Of a stretch of DNA of 34,308 bases, positions 8,281-16,479 are shown one piece after another. The stretch's first letter is position 1. Every line of letters starts with the position of its first letter. The translations under genes and the position numbers were made by a program. The notes beneath the pieces are model-generated. The model did not search any database, was not told where the DNA came from, and worked only from the letters and a program-made list of their open reading frames with translations. Source of the stretch: Planctomycetales bacterium (lineage in GTDB: Bacteria > Planctomycetota > JAKEIC01); assembly GCA_022614695.1 (NCBI GenBank), contig JAKEIC010000297.1, positions 1 through 34,308 on the forward strand, in the 5' to 3' direction.

Positions 8281-10901
8281 CAGGAGCGCGCGCCACCCGG
8301 AGGCGGCGCGTCCTTCTTCGCCCGGTCCCGGAGCTGCGCGAGGCGGGCGAGCGCCTCGAGGGGCGTGAGCTTCTCGACCTCGATCTCGGCGATCTCCTTG
8401 AGGAGCGGGCTCGGCGGCGCGGCGAAGAGGGGGAGCTGCGAGGCCCTCGGGGCCCGGGCCCGGAGCCCCTTCTCGATCGCCGCCCGGCCCGCGGCGCCGT
8501 CGCCGGCCGCCTCGAGGCGCTTCAGCAGCTCCCGCGCCCGCTCGACGACCTCCGACGGGACTCCGGCGAGCCGCGCCACGTGGACGCCGTAGGATCGGTC
8601 CGTCCCGCCCGGGACGATCTTCCGGAGGAAGACGACCTCCTCGCCCCACTCGGCGACCGCGACGTTCCAGTTCGCGATCCCGGGCCGGGTCTCGGCGAGG
8701 TCGGTGAGCTCGTGGTAGTGGGTCGCGAAGAGGGTCCGGCAGCGGACCCGGTCGTGGACGTGCTCGGCGACGGCCCAGGCGATCGAGACCCCGTCGAATG
8801 TGCTCGTGCCCCGTCCGATCTCGTCGAGGATCACGAGGCTGCGGGCCGTCGCCGCCCGGAGGATCGCCGCCGTCTCGCTCATCTCTACCATGAACGTGGA
8901 CTGGCCCCGGGCCAGCTCGTCGCTCGCGCCGACGCGCGCGAAGATCCGGTCGGCGACGCCGATCCGCGCCTCGCGGGCCGGGACGAGGGCTCCCGCCTGC
9001 GCCAGGAGCACCTGGAGGGCGACCTGACGGATGAAGGTGCTCTTCCCCGCCATGTTCGGGCCCGTGAGGATGACGCACGAGGGTCCCTCCTCGGGGAGGA
9101 CGCAGTCGTTCGGGACGAAGGCGTCGCGCCCGAGGACGCTCTCGAGGACCGGGTGGCGCCCCTCGAGGATCCGCGTCTCGCGCCCCTCGTGGACCTCGGG
9201 GGCGACGAAGCCGCCGCGCGCGGCCGCCTCGGCGAAGGACTGGAGGGCGTCCGCCTCGGAGATCGCCGCGGCGCGCGACTGGAGCGCGGGGAGGTCGCGG
9301 GCGACGCGGAGGCGCAGCTCCCCGAACAGCTCGCGCTCGAGGTCACGGCCCCGCTCTCCCGCCGTGAGGACCTTCCTCTCGAACTCCCCGAGCTCCGGCG
9401 TCACGTACCGCTCGACGCTCTTTAAGGTCTGGCGCCGCTTGTAGTCGGGGGGCACCTTCCCGGCGTTCGCCCGCGTCACCTCGATGTAGTAGCCCGTCAC
9501 CTCGTTGTAGCCCACCCGGAGGTTCGCGATCCCGGTGCGCTCGACCTCCTTCGCCTGGAAGCGCGCGACGGCCTCGCCCCCCTCGCGGGCCGTTCCCCGC
9601 AGCTCGTCGAGCCGCGCGTCGTAGCCGTCCCGGAAGATCCCGCCCTCCGTGAGGACGAGCGGCGCGGGCGTGGCGAGGGCCGCGCCGAGGAGCGTCGCCA
9701 GCTCCGGCATCGGCTCGAGGGCGCCATGGAGCCGCGCGAGCGGCCCCGAGACGGCCCCGCCGAGGGCGGCGCGCGCGTCGGGGAGGGTCCGGAGGGACCG
9801 TCCCACCGCGTCGAGGTCGCGGGGCGTTGCGCGGCCCGTGGCGACCCGGGCGGCCAGGCGCTCCAGGTCCTGGACCTCCCCGAGGGCCTTCCGGAGCGCC
9901 TCGCGCCGGTCGCCCCGGTCCACCAGCTCCTTCACGGCCGATTGGCGCTCGCGGATCGCGCCGACGTCGAGGAGGGGGTTCAGGAGCCACTCCCGGAGCC
10001 GCCGCCCCCCCGGACCCGTGAGTGTCCTGTCGAGGACCGAGAGGAGGCTCCCCTCGCGCAAGCCCTCGCGCATCGTCTCGGTGAGCTCGAGGGCGCGGCG
10101 CGTCGTCCGGTCGAGCACCATCCGGTCCCCGCGCGCCTCGAGCCGGATCGAGGCGACGTGGCCGAGTTCCGCGCGCTGGGTCTCGCGGAGGTAGCGGAGG
10201 ACGGCGGCGGCCGCGCGCGACGCGAGGTCCGCCTCGGCGAGCCCAAGCCCGTCGAGCCCCGCCACCCGGAAGTGCTCGCAGAGGAGCCGGCGCGCCCCCT
10301 CGCTCTCGAACGCGAAGCCCGGCCGCTCGACGAGGGGACCCCGGACGGAGCGCCGGATCGCCTCGCCGATCCCCATCTCGAGGCCCTCCGGCACGAGCAC
10401 CTCGGCGGGGTCCACGCGTTCGAGCTCCTCGTGGAGGTGGTCGGCGGGGATCTCCGCGCACCGGAAGTCACCGGAGGACACGTCGGCCCAAGCGAGACCG
10501 ATCGCGCCCGCTCCGGGCAGCACGGCCGCAAGCCAGTTCGGCTCCTTCTCGGGCAGTACCTCGTCCTCGGTGATCGTGCCCGCCGTGACGACGCGGACGA
10601 CCTTCCGGTCCACGAGGCCCTTCGCGTCCTTCGGGTCTTGTACCTGATCGCAAATCGCGACCCGCTCGCCGAGCCCGAGGAGCTTCCGGAGGTACCAAGC
10701 CATCCGCCGCGCCGGCACCCCGGCCATCGGGACCGCGTCGGGCCCCTTCTCGCGCGACGTGAGGGCGATCCCGAGCACCTTCGAGATACGCTCCGCGTCC
10801 TCGTAGAACATCTCGTAGAAGTCGCCCATCCGGAAGAAGAGCACGGCGTCGGGATTCTCCCGCTTCGCCGAGAGGTACTGCTCCATGACCGGGGTGGGCA
10901 T
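8280..10901 (-). CDS. mutS: DNA mismatch repair protein MutS
   Basis: MutS binds mismatches and short loops and recruits the repair machinery in an ATP-dependent way. The protein has 873 residues, close to the E. coli length. The mismatch-reading Phe-x-Glu motif is F28-Y29-E30 in FFRMGDFYEMF. The clamp and lever regions follow. The C-terminal ABC-type ATPase has Walker A GPNMAGKST at 614-622, the signature-region segment LARGQSTFMVEMSETA, Walker B LVILDEIGRGTSTFDG at about 689, and the H-loop ATHYHELTDLAE. It ends with a helical tail for dimer contacts. It starts 12 bases after the AAA+ gene and its stop overlaps the secreted metallopeptidase-like gene (TGATG). It therefore sits inside an operon otherwise devoted to TPR and membrane proteins. 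No mutL is visible. Confidence 0.97.
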   Translation of the reverse strand: MPTPVMEQYLSAKRENPDAVLFFRMGDFYEMFYEDAERISKVLGIALTSREKGPDAVPMAGVPARRMAWYLRKLLGLGERVAICDQVQDPKDAKGLVDRKVVRVVTAGTITEDEVLPEKEPNWLAAVLPGAGAIGLAWADVSSGDFRCAEIPADHLHEELERVDPAEVLVPEGLEMGIGEAIRRSVRGPLVERPGFAFESEGARRLLCEHFRVAGLDGLGLAEADLASRAAAAVLRYLRETQRAELGHVASIRLEARGDRMVLDRTTRRALELTETMREGLREGSLLSVLDRTLTGPGGRRLREWLLNPLLDVGAIRERQSAVKELVDRGDRREALRKALGEVQDLERLAARVATGRATPRDLDAVGRSLRTLPDARAALGGAVSGPLARLHGALEPMPELATLLGAALATPAPLVLTEGGIFRDGYDARLDELRGTAREGGEAVARFQAKEVERTGIANLRVGYNEVTGYYIEVTRANAGKVPPDYKRRQTLKSVERYVTPELGEFERKVLTAGERGRDLERELFGELRLRVARDLPALQSRAAAISEADALQSFAEAAARGGFVAPEVHEGRETRILEGRHPVLESVLGRDAFVPNDCVLPEEGPSCVILTGPNMAGKSTFIRQVALQVLLAQAGALVPAREARIGVADRIFARVGASDELARGQSTFMVEMSETAAILRAATARSLVILDEIGRGTSTFDGVSIAWAVAEHVHDRVRCRTLFATHYHELTDLAETRPGIANWNVAVAEWGEEVVFLRKIVPGGTDRSYGVHVARLAGVPSEVVERARELLKRLEAAGDGAAGRAAIEKGLRARAPRASQLPLFAAPPSPLLKEIAEIEVEKLTPLEALARLAQLRDRAKKDAPPPGGARS

Positions 10902-10913
10902 GGCGCGAAGCGG

Positions 10914-12299
10914 TCAGCGCTTCTTCTTGCTCAGGTATTCCAGGATCTCGGTGTAGACGCCGGCCTGGTTCGAGTAGGTGGCGTAGGAGCGGGCGGTCTC
11001 GAGCCACTCGCCGGTCGAGGCCTTCACCTCGCGGAGCGACTTCTCGATGTCCTTCAGGCCGATGGGGCGCTCGGGCTTGCCGTCGAGGGCCTCCTCGAGG
11101 ATGCCCTCGGCGGCGCGCTCGATCACCTCGCGGAGGTCGGCGCCCGAGTAGCCGTCCGTCCGCTTGGAGAGCGGACGGAGGTCCATCGCCGCGGTGGGCC
11201 GGCCGGCGAGGTGGATCCTGAGGATCGCCTCGCGGGCCGCGTCGTCGGGAGGGGGGACGAACACGGAGCGGTCGAAGCGCCCCGGGCGCCGGAAGGCCGG
11301 GTCCACGTGCCAGGGCGTGTTGGTGGCCCCGACGACGAGGATCCGTTCGTTGCTGCTCGCCACGCCGTCCATCTCGGAGAGGAAGGCGTCCACGAGCGTG
11401 CGGTAGTGGTGGAGCATCTCGCGGCGCGAGCCCCCCAACGCGTCCACCTCGTCTATGAACAGGATGGCGGGGGCGGCGCCGCGGGCGGCCTCGAAGACCT
11501 GGTGGACGTTCTTCTCGGAGTTCCCCATCCACATGTCCATCACGTCGTGGAGCCCGACGGCGAAGAAGGTCGCCTTGCTCTCCCCCGCGGTCGCGCGCGC
11601 CAGGTAGGTCTTGCCGCAGCCCGGGGGGCCGTAGAGAAGGATCCCACCCCCGACGCGCTTGCGATACTGGGCGAAGAGCTCCGGCCGTTCGAGCGGCGCG
11701 ATGATCTGCATGCGGACCGTCTTCTTGAGGCCCTCGAGCCCACCCACGTCGGCGAACGTGATCTTGGGCCGCTCCGGCGAGATCCCCGCGACAGGAGGGA
11801 CCGGGCTGCCGTGGTCGTCGGCGTAGCGCTCGTCCTCGTCGGGGTCCGGCGGGGCCGCCGGGGCGGCCACGGGCACCTTGCGGGGGCCCTCCCCGCTCGC
11901 GAGCGCGGCCAGGTCGGCGTCGAGGAGCGAGGGGTCGGCCGCCCGCGCCTGCTCGTACTCGTGCCGGGCGAGCCCGGCCTCTCCGACGCGCAGGTAGGCC
12001 CGCGCGAGACAGAGGTGCGCCTCGCCCGTCTTCCCGCCCGCGGCCACGGCCGCGCGCAGGTCGGGGATGGCCTCCTCGGGGCGACCCAGCGCGAGGAGGA
12101 CCCGCCCTCGGCCGAGCCGGGCCGCGCCCTCCTGCGGGGCCCGCGCGACCACCTCTCCGTACTCGCGGAGGGCGTCCGGCCCCTGCCCCGCCTCCTCGAG
12201 GACGTGGGCCAGGTGGAGGCGCAGCGGAACGTTGTCCGGGGTCGCCTCGAGGGCGGAGTAGAGGGACTGGATCATGCCCTTGGGGTCCATGCGTGGCAT
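10914..12299 (-). CDS. AAA+ ATPase with N-terminal TPR domain
   Basis: The 461-residue protein has two parts. Residues 8-130 form TPR-like helical repeats such as PLRLHLAHVLEEAGQGPDAL. A Pro/Asp-rich linker (about 140-175) precedes a single classical AAA module of the Cdc48/Vps4/FtsH kind. That module has FADVGGLEGLKK at 182-193, Walker A GPPGCGKT at 224-231, a pore-loop-like MWMGNSEKNV, and Walker B ILFIDEVDAL at 279-288. The second region of homology, GATNTPWHVDPAFRRPGRFD, carries sensor Asn327 and the arginine fingers. No protease domain follows, so it is more likely a remodelling or unfolding motor. The ATG at 12299 is preferred; ATG at 12290 is an alternative. It lies 26 bases after four paralogous TPR-membrane genes, so those proteins are candidate adaptors or substrates. 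That link is inference. Confidence 0.9.
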   Translation of the reverse strand: MPRMDPKGMIQSLYSALEATPDNVPLRLHLAHVLEEAGQGPDALREYGEVVARAPQEGAARLGRGRVLLALGRPEEAIPDLRAAVAAGGKTGEAHLCLARAYLRVGEAGLARHEYEQARAADPSLLDADLAALASGEGPRKVPVAAPAAPPDPDEDERYADDHGSPVPPVAGISPERPKITFADVGGLEGLKKTVRMQIIAPLERPELFAQYRKRVGGGILLYGPPGCGKTYLARATAGESKATFFAVGLHDVMDMWMGNSEKNVHQVFEAARGAAPAILFIDEVDALGGSRREMLHHYRTLVDAFLSEMDGVASSNERILVVGATNTPWHVDPAFRRPGRFDRSVFVPPPDDAAREAILRIHLAGRPTAAMDLRPLSKRTDGYSGADLREVIERAAEGILEEALDGKPERPIGLKDIEKSLREVKASTGEWLETARSYATYSNQAGVYTEILEYLSKKKR

Positions 12300-12325
12300 C
12301 AGACTCGCCGAAGTGCGGTTCCGCT

Positions 12326-13357
12326 TCAAGGCCCTGGCCGCCGGTGGGCGGCCCGCGGCGGGAGGCCGGCGACCGGGGGGCGACCGGCCGTGACGCGGCG
12401 GGTGACCCACCACTCGAGCACCGGATCCACGAACCAGACATACGCCGCGAACGCCAGGAACGGGACCGCGAGGAAAACCAGCCAGAGGCCGATGGGAATC
12501 GTGCTGGCGCCGAAGAGACAGAGGAAGCCGCCCCCCACGAAGGCGAAGAGCCCGGTGCGCAACCTCTGCGCCAGGCGCCGCCAACCGGAGCGCATCGAGA
12601 AGCCGTAGGCCCAGCTGCGGACATCGCGACCGCGGATCTCGAAGAAACGGAGCACGGGGAGCGAGGCCTTCACCGCCGCTACGTAGTGGCGCCGGTACCT
12701 CGGGTCCGTGGGATTGCGAACGAGCGCCTCGCGGAAGGAATCCCGCGCATCCGTCCACAACCTCCGGTCGGCTTCGACGAGGCCCAGAAGGAAGTGGGCA
12801 TGGGCTTCCTCGGGTGCCAGGGCGATGGCGCGTCCCAGTGCGGCCCGCGCCTCCGGATACCGGGACTGGCCGCGGAGGGCCGCCCCGCGCTGGAGCCAGG
12901 CACCCGGGGCCTCGGGGTGAAGCGCAAGCGCGCGTTCCGAGAGATGCGCGAGAGCCGTCCACTCGTCCAGGTCCCAGAGCGCGTCCCCGAGAGCCACGAG
13001 GATGACGAGGTCGCCCGGCGCCAGACGATGCGCGTCCTCGAGGGTCTTGCGAGCCTCCGCGGCGTCGCCGGCGACTCGCTGCGCGCAGCCGAGCGCCCAC
13101 AGCGCCCGCGGACTCTCCGGCGCGAGGGCCACGGCCTCGCGCGAGGCGGCGACAGCGTCCGCGCACTTACCCGCCTGTCGTAGCGCGCACGAGAGCGCCA
13201 CACGCGGCTCGGGATCGTTGGGCGAGGCGGAGGCTGCTGCGAGAGCCTCCGCGGCTGCCTCCTTCGGGCGACGCATCGCCATCAGCGCCCAGGCGCGCTC
13301 GAGCCGATCGGCCGCCGGCTCGGGGACCGCCCCGCCCTCCTCGTCGGGCCTTGGCAT
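12326..13357 (-). CDS. TPR-membrane protein, paralog A of a four-gene array
   Basis: The 343-residue protein belongs to a tandem family of four. It begins with an acidic linker and a PAADRLERAWALMAMRRP motif also seen in copy B. About five TPR-like helical pairs follow (residues 17-215). A shared block, RRHYVAAVKAS at 222-232, and an aromatic AYGFSM come next. Two hydrophobic segments (about 268-285 and 287-308) look like a membrane hairpin. The C-terminus carries the family signature DPVLEWWVTRRVTAG at 311-325, with a basic Pro-rich tail. There is no signal peptide, so the TPR domain is most likely cytoplasmic. The ATG start at 13357 overlaps the stop of copy B (TGATG). I do not recognise a named family; the function is unknown. 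The gene looks slightly less G+C-rich than its siblings. Confidence 0.85.
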   Translation of the reverse strand: MPRPDEEGGAVPEPAADRLERAWALMAMRRPKEAAAEALAAASASPNDPEPRVALSCALRQAGKCADAVAASREAVALAPESPRALWALGCAQRVAGDAAEARKTLEDAHRLAPGDLVILVALGDALWDLDEWTALAHLSERALALHPEAPGAWLQRGAALRGQSRYPEARAALGRAIALAPEEAHAHFLLGLVEADRRLWTDARDSFREALVRNPTDPRYRRHYVAAVKASLPVLRFFEIRGRDVRSWAYGFSMRSGWRRLAQRLRTGLFAFVGGGFLCLFGASTIPIGLWLVFLAVPFLAFAAYVWFVDPVLEWWVTRRVTAGRPPVAGLPPRAAHRRPGP

Positions 13358-14397
13358 CAAGGCGCCGTCCCGTCCCGCCGGCCCGTGAACCGGCCCCGGC
13401 GAGGCGGGCGGCCCGCGGGCGGGACGCCCTCCCGGCGGACCCGTTGGAGGACCCACCACTCGAGGATCGGGTCCGCCACCGCCAGGTAGCCGGCCATCGC
13501 GAGGAAGACTCCGGCGAAGAGCCACGCCCCGAGCCAGAGGAAGGGGACCGCGCTCCCGAGCCAGAGGCATCCGGCCGCGAGAATCCCCGAGAAGCCAGCC
13601 ACGAAGATCCGCAGGAACCAGCGCAGGCAACTCGCCTCGCTCCCGATGTCGTACGCGAGGGGTGCGAGTTCCCAGTCGGCCGGGACCCGCCTCGCGAGCC
13701 ACAGGGCCTTCACCGTCGCCAGGTAGTGCCTCTGGTACTCCCCCTCGGCCGGAGCACGCAGGAGAGCCTCGCGGATGGAGTCCCGGGCCCGCTCCCAGGA
13801 CTTCATGGCAGCGTAGACGGCCCCGATGTGGAAGTGCGCGATCGGCTCGTCGGGGGCGAGCCTCAGGGCGCGGAGCAGGACCGTCAGGGCCTCCGCCTTC
13901 CGGCCCTGCTTGCGGAGGGCGATCCCGAGGTTGATCCAGCCTGCTGGCTCCTCCGGGCTCAGGGCCGTCACCTCCCGGGCGACCCGTTCCATCTCCTTCC
14001 AGTCCTCGAGCACGGAGAGCACCCACGTCAGTCCGATCAGGACTTCCGGATCCTCCGGAGCGCGGCTCCTGGAGTCCTCGAGGGCCGACCGTCCTTCGCG
14101 GGCGTCTCCGGCCGCGGCGAGCGCCATCCCGAGCGACCAGAGGGTCCGGGCGCTCTCAGGGTCGAGTCGGGCCGCCTCCCGGGCCGCCTCGACCGCCTCC
14201 GTCGCCCGGCCGGCGGACCGCAGAGCGATCGAGAGGACCACCCGCGGCTCGGGGTCCGCCGGCTCCGCGGCCGCGACCCCGGCCGCCTCGCGCGAGGCCT
14301 CCTCGGGACGGCCCATCTCCATCAACGCCCACGCGCGCTCGAGGCGATCGGCCGCCGGCTCGGGGCGCGCCTCGCCCTCCTCGCCCGGGTCCGTCAT
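13357..14397 (-). CDS. TPR-membrane protein, paralog B of a four-gene array
   Basis: This 346-residue paralog has the same plan as its neighbours: acidic N-terminus, PAADRLERAWALMEMGRP, TPR-like repeats to about residue 215, and QRHYLATVKAL at 222-232. LAYDIGSE and two hydrophobic segments (about 262-282 and 285-307) follow, then the signature DPILEWWVLQRVRREG from residue 309. The invariant lysine of the R-H-Y/F-x-x-x-x-K-A block falls at residue 230 in copies A, B and C, so the repeats have stayed in register. The ATG at 14397 overlaps the stop of copy C (TGATG), which indicates coupled translation. Copies A and B share the most N-terminal identity by eye and are probably the most recent duplicates. 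The role is unknown. TPRs suggest protein-protein contacts next to the membrane. Confidence 0.85.
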   Translation of the reverse strand: MTDPGEEGEARPEPAADRLERAWALMEMGRPEEASREAAGVAAAEPADPEPRVVLSIALRSAGRATEAVEAAREAARLDPESARTLWSLGMALAAAGDAREGRSALEDSRSRAPEDPEVLIGLTWVLSVLEDWKEMERVAREVTALSPEEPAGWINLGIALRKQGRKAEALTVLLRALRLAPDEPIAHFHIGAVYAAMKSWERARDSIREALLRAPAEGEYQRHYLATVKALWLARRVPADWELAPLAYDIGSEASCLRWFLRIFVAGFSGILAAGCLWLGSAVPFLWLGAWLFAGVFLAMAGYLAVADPILEWWVLQRVRREGVPPAGRPPRRGRFTGRRDGTAP

Positions 14398-15395
14398 CAG
14401 GACGCCGTCCCGCCCCGGTGGCCCGCGGTCACCCGCCGCACGATCCACCACTCGAGGAGCGGGTCGAGGAGCCAGGCGTGGAGGACCAGAAAGAGCGAGA
14501 CGAGCGAGACGACCGCCAGCGGCACGGCCAACCAGATCGGGGCGAGGCTCGCGAGCCGGCCGAGGCCCCGCGCCACGAGGAGGGCGAGGACCCCCGCCAT
14601 GAACCGCTTCGTGACGCGGCCCTGCCGGTCCCCGGTGGCGAAGTCGTACGCGCGCCTCGGCAGGTCGAGGGCGCGCGGGGAGATCCTCCAGAGCCGGGAG
14701 TTGGCCTTGAGCGCCCCGATGAAGTGGCGCTGGGTGTCGGTGTCGGGGGGGTCCCGCACGAGCGCCTCGCGGAAGCGCTCGAGCGCCTCCGGCCACCGGC
14801 GGCGGTGGGCCGCGACGAGGCCCAGGCTGTAGTGGACGAGAGGCTCCTCGGGGTCGAGGCTCCGCGCCGTCGCGAGGGCAGACTCGGCCTCCTCCGGCCG
14901 GCCGAGGCCGAGGAGCGCCACGCCGAGCGCGCGGAAGGCCCCCTCCTCCTCGGGCACCCGCTGCACCGCCGCGCGCGCTGCCTGCTCGGCCCGGGGCCAG
15001 TCGGGTACGGCCGAGAGCGCCCGGGAGAGGTCCACGAGGTAGTCGCCGTCCTCCGGGTCCCGCTGCCGGGCCTGGTCCAGCGCGAGGCACGCCTCGCGCG
15101 CCTCCCCGGACGCGAGGAGGGCGCGGCCGAGGATCTGGAGGGAGCGCGGGTCGTCAGGCGAGAGCCGCACCGCCTCGCGGGCCTCGACGAGGCCCTCCTT
15201 CGGGCGCCCGGCCGCGAGCAGGGCCCAGGCGAGCGTCCGCCGGGCCGCCGGTTCGCCCCCGTCCTCCCCGACCGCCTGGGCCGCCTCCCGGACCGCCTCG
15301 ACGGGCCGCCGCATGCGTAGGAGCGCCACCGCGCGCTCGAGCGCATCGGCCGCGCGGTTCCGGACCTCGCCGCCCACGTCGTCGGGGGCCGACAC
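14397..15395 (-). CDS. TPR-membrane protein, paralog C of a four-gene array
   Basis: This is the 332-residue third member of the array. TPR-like repeats occupy roughly residues 15-215, for example RRTLAWALLAAGRPKEGLVE. The shared block TQRHFIGALKAN is at 221-232, followed by RRAYDFATGDRQGRV. Hydrophobic segments lie at about 265-283 and 286-308. The signature DPLLEWWIVRRVTAG is at 311-325, exactly where it lies in copy A. The start is GTG at 15395, 33 bases after the stop of copy D, the only real gap within the array. No catalytic motif is present. The last residues are short and polar. A membrane hairpin with both ends in the cytoplasm is the simplest topology, which is an inference from hydrophobicity only. 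Confidence 0.85.
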   Translation of the reverse strand: MSAPDDVGGEVRNRAADALERAVALLRMRRPVEAVREAAQAVGEDGGEPAARRTLAWALLAAGRPKEGLVEAREAVRLSPDDPRSLQILGRALLASGEAREACLALDQARQRDPEDGDYLVDLSRALSAVPDWPRAEQAARAAVQRVPEEEGAFRALGVALLGLGRPEEAESALATARSLDPEEPLVHYSLGLVAAHRRRWPEALERFREALVRDPPDTDTQRHFIGALKANSRLWRISPRALDLPRRAYDFATGDRQGRVTKRFMAGVLALLVARGLGRLASLAPIWLAVPLAVVSLVSLFLVLHAWLLDPLLEWWIVRRVTAGHRGGTAS

Positions 15396-15428
15396 GCGGG
15401 AGAGGGTATCGCGGGCCCCCGGCCCCGG

Positions 15429-16478
15429 CTATCGGCTCCGGGACGCGCCCGGGAGCCGGCCCGCCCGAATGCGGTGGAGCATCCACCATTCGACGAGCGG
15501 ATCGAGGAAGATGCCGTAGAGGGGCACCAGGCACAGTGGAGCCCAGAGAGGCCACGCCCGGAGCCCTCGAGCCGGGTGGAACTCGAAGCGGCGATTCTCG
15601 ATCTGCACCGTCCAGACCGCAATGAAGATCCCGACGAAGAGGCACGTGACGACCGCGACCCGGAGCCGCCGGAGGAGGCGTCGCCTCGGGGACCCGACGG
15701 CGGTCGCGTACGCGATCCGTGGCAGGCCCCACTGCTTCGGCAGGTGGAGCAGGTATCTCGAGGCGCCCTGCACAAAGCTCGCCTTCACCGCCCCGACCAG
15801 CTCGCGCTCCCAGGAGAGCTCGCCCGGATCCAGCGTCAGGGCCTCGCGGAATGCAGCGGCGGCGGCCCTCCAGGACCCGCCGCGGACGTGGAGCTGTCCG
15901 AGCGCGAAATGGGCGATCGGGCTCTCCGGGTCGAGTCGGAGCGACCGCCGGATCTCGTTCCAGGCCTCTCGAGTCCGCCCCTCGCAGCCGTGCGCGATCC
16001 CGAGATTGAGCCACGCCTTCGGCTCCTCCGGGTCGAGCGCGAGGGCGGCGCGCGCCGCGGCCGCCATCGCAAGCCAGTTTCCCGCGAGGCTGTGGCTCCA
16101 GGAGAGGTCTATCAGCACCGAGGGGTTCTCCGGATCCAGCCGGCGGACGTCCGCGAGGAGCCGTTGCGCCTGGGCGGCGTTTCCCGACTGGCCGTGCGCG
16201 ACGCCCAGGGTCCACAGGGCCCGGGGACTGTCGGGAGCCAGATGGACCGACTCCTCCGCCTCCCGGACCGCCTCGGCCGCGCGGCGGCCCGCGAGCAGGG
16301 CGACCGCGAGCGCCATGCGCGCCTCGGCGTCCTGCGGGTCGCGGGCCACCGCGTCGCCCGCCTCGCGCGCCGCGTCGCCGGGCCGCCTCATCTCGAGGAG
16401 CGCCCAGGCGCGCGGGACGGAGGCGAAGGCCCTGTCCCCGGGGAGAGCGGAGGAGCTCGGGGGCTCCTCGGAGCCCAT
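15429..16478 (-). CDS. TPR-membrane protein, paralog D of a four-gene array
   Basis: This 349-residue member is first in transcription order and the most diverged. TPR-like repeats run from about residue 20 to 218, including PKAWLNLGIAHGCEGRTREA. The shared block appears as WERELVGAVKAS at 223-234, with Glu-Leu replacing the His-Tyr of the other copies. RIAYATAVGSPRRR and a basic stretch come next. The two hydrophobic segments (about 272-292 and 308-325) are separated by a longer polar insert than in the other copies. The signature DPLVEWWMLHRIRAG starts at residue 326. The ATG start lies one base after the aldehyde dehydrogenase stop, with GGAAGG inside the end of that gene as a plausible ribosome site. 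One Ile-Asp pair is ATA GAC. The function is unknown. Confidence 0.84.
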   Translation of the reverse strand: MGSEEPPSSSALPGDRAFASVPRAWALLEMRRPGDAAREAGDAVARDPQDAEARMALAVALLAGRRAAEAVREAEESVHLAPDSPRALWTLGVAHGQSGNAAQAQRLLADVRRLDPENPSVLIDLSWSHSLAGNWLAMAAAARAALALDPEEPKAWLNLGIAHGCEGRTREAWNEIRRSLRLDPESPIAHFALGQLHVRGGSWRAAAAAFREALTLDPGELSWERELVGAVKASFVQGASRYLLHLPKQWGLPRIAYATAVGSPRRRLLRRLRVAVVTCLFVGIFIAVWTVQIENRRFEFHPARGLRAWPLWAPLCLVPLYGIFLDPLVEWWMLHRIRAGRLPGASRSR

Positions 16479-16479
16479 G

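Noticed and set aside
9726-12608. 960-codon plus-strand open frame
   Set aside because: It lies antisense to mutS, the AAA+ gene and paralog A, all well supported on the minus strand. The product is Arg/Glu/Pro rich and unlike any family.
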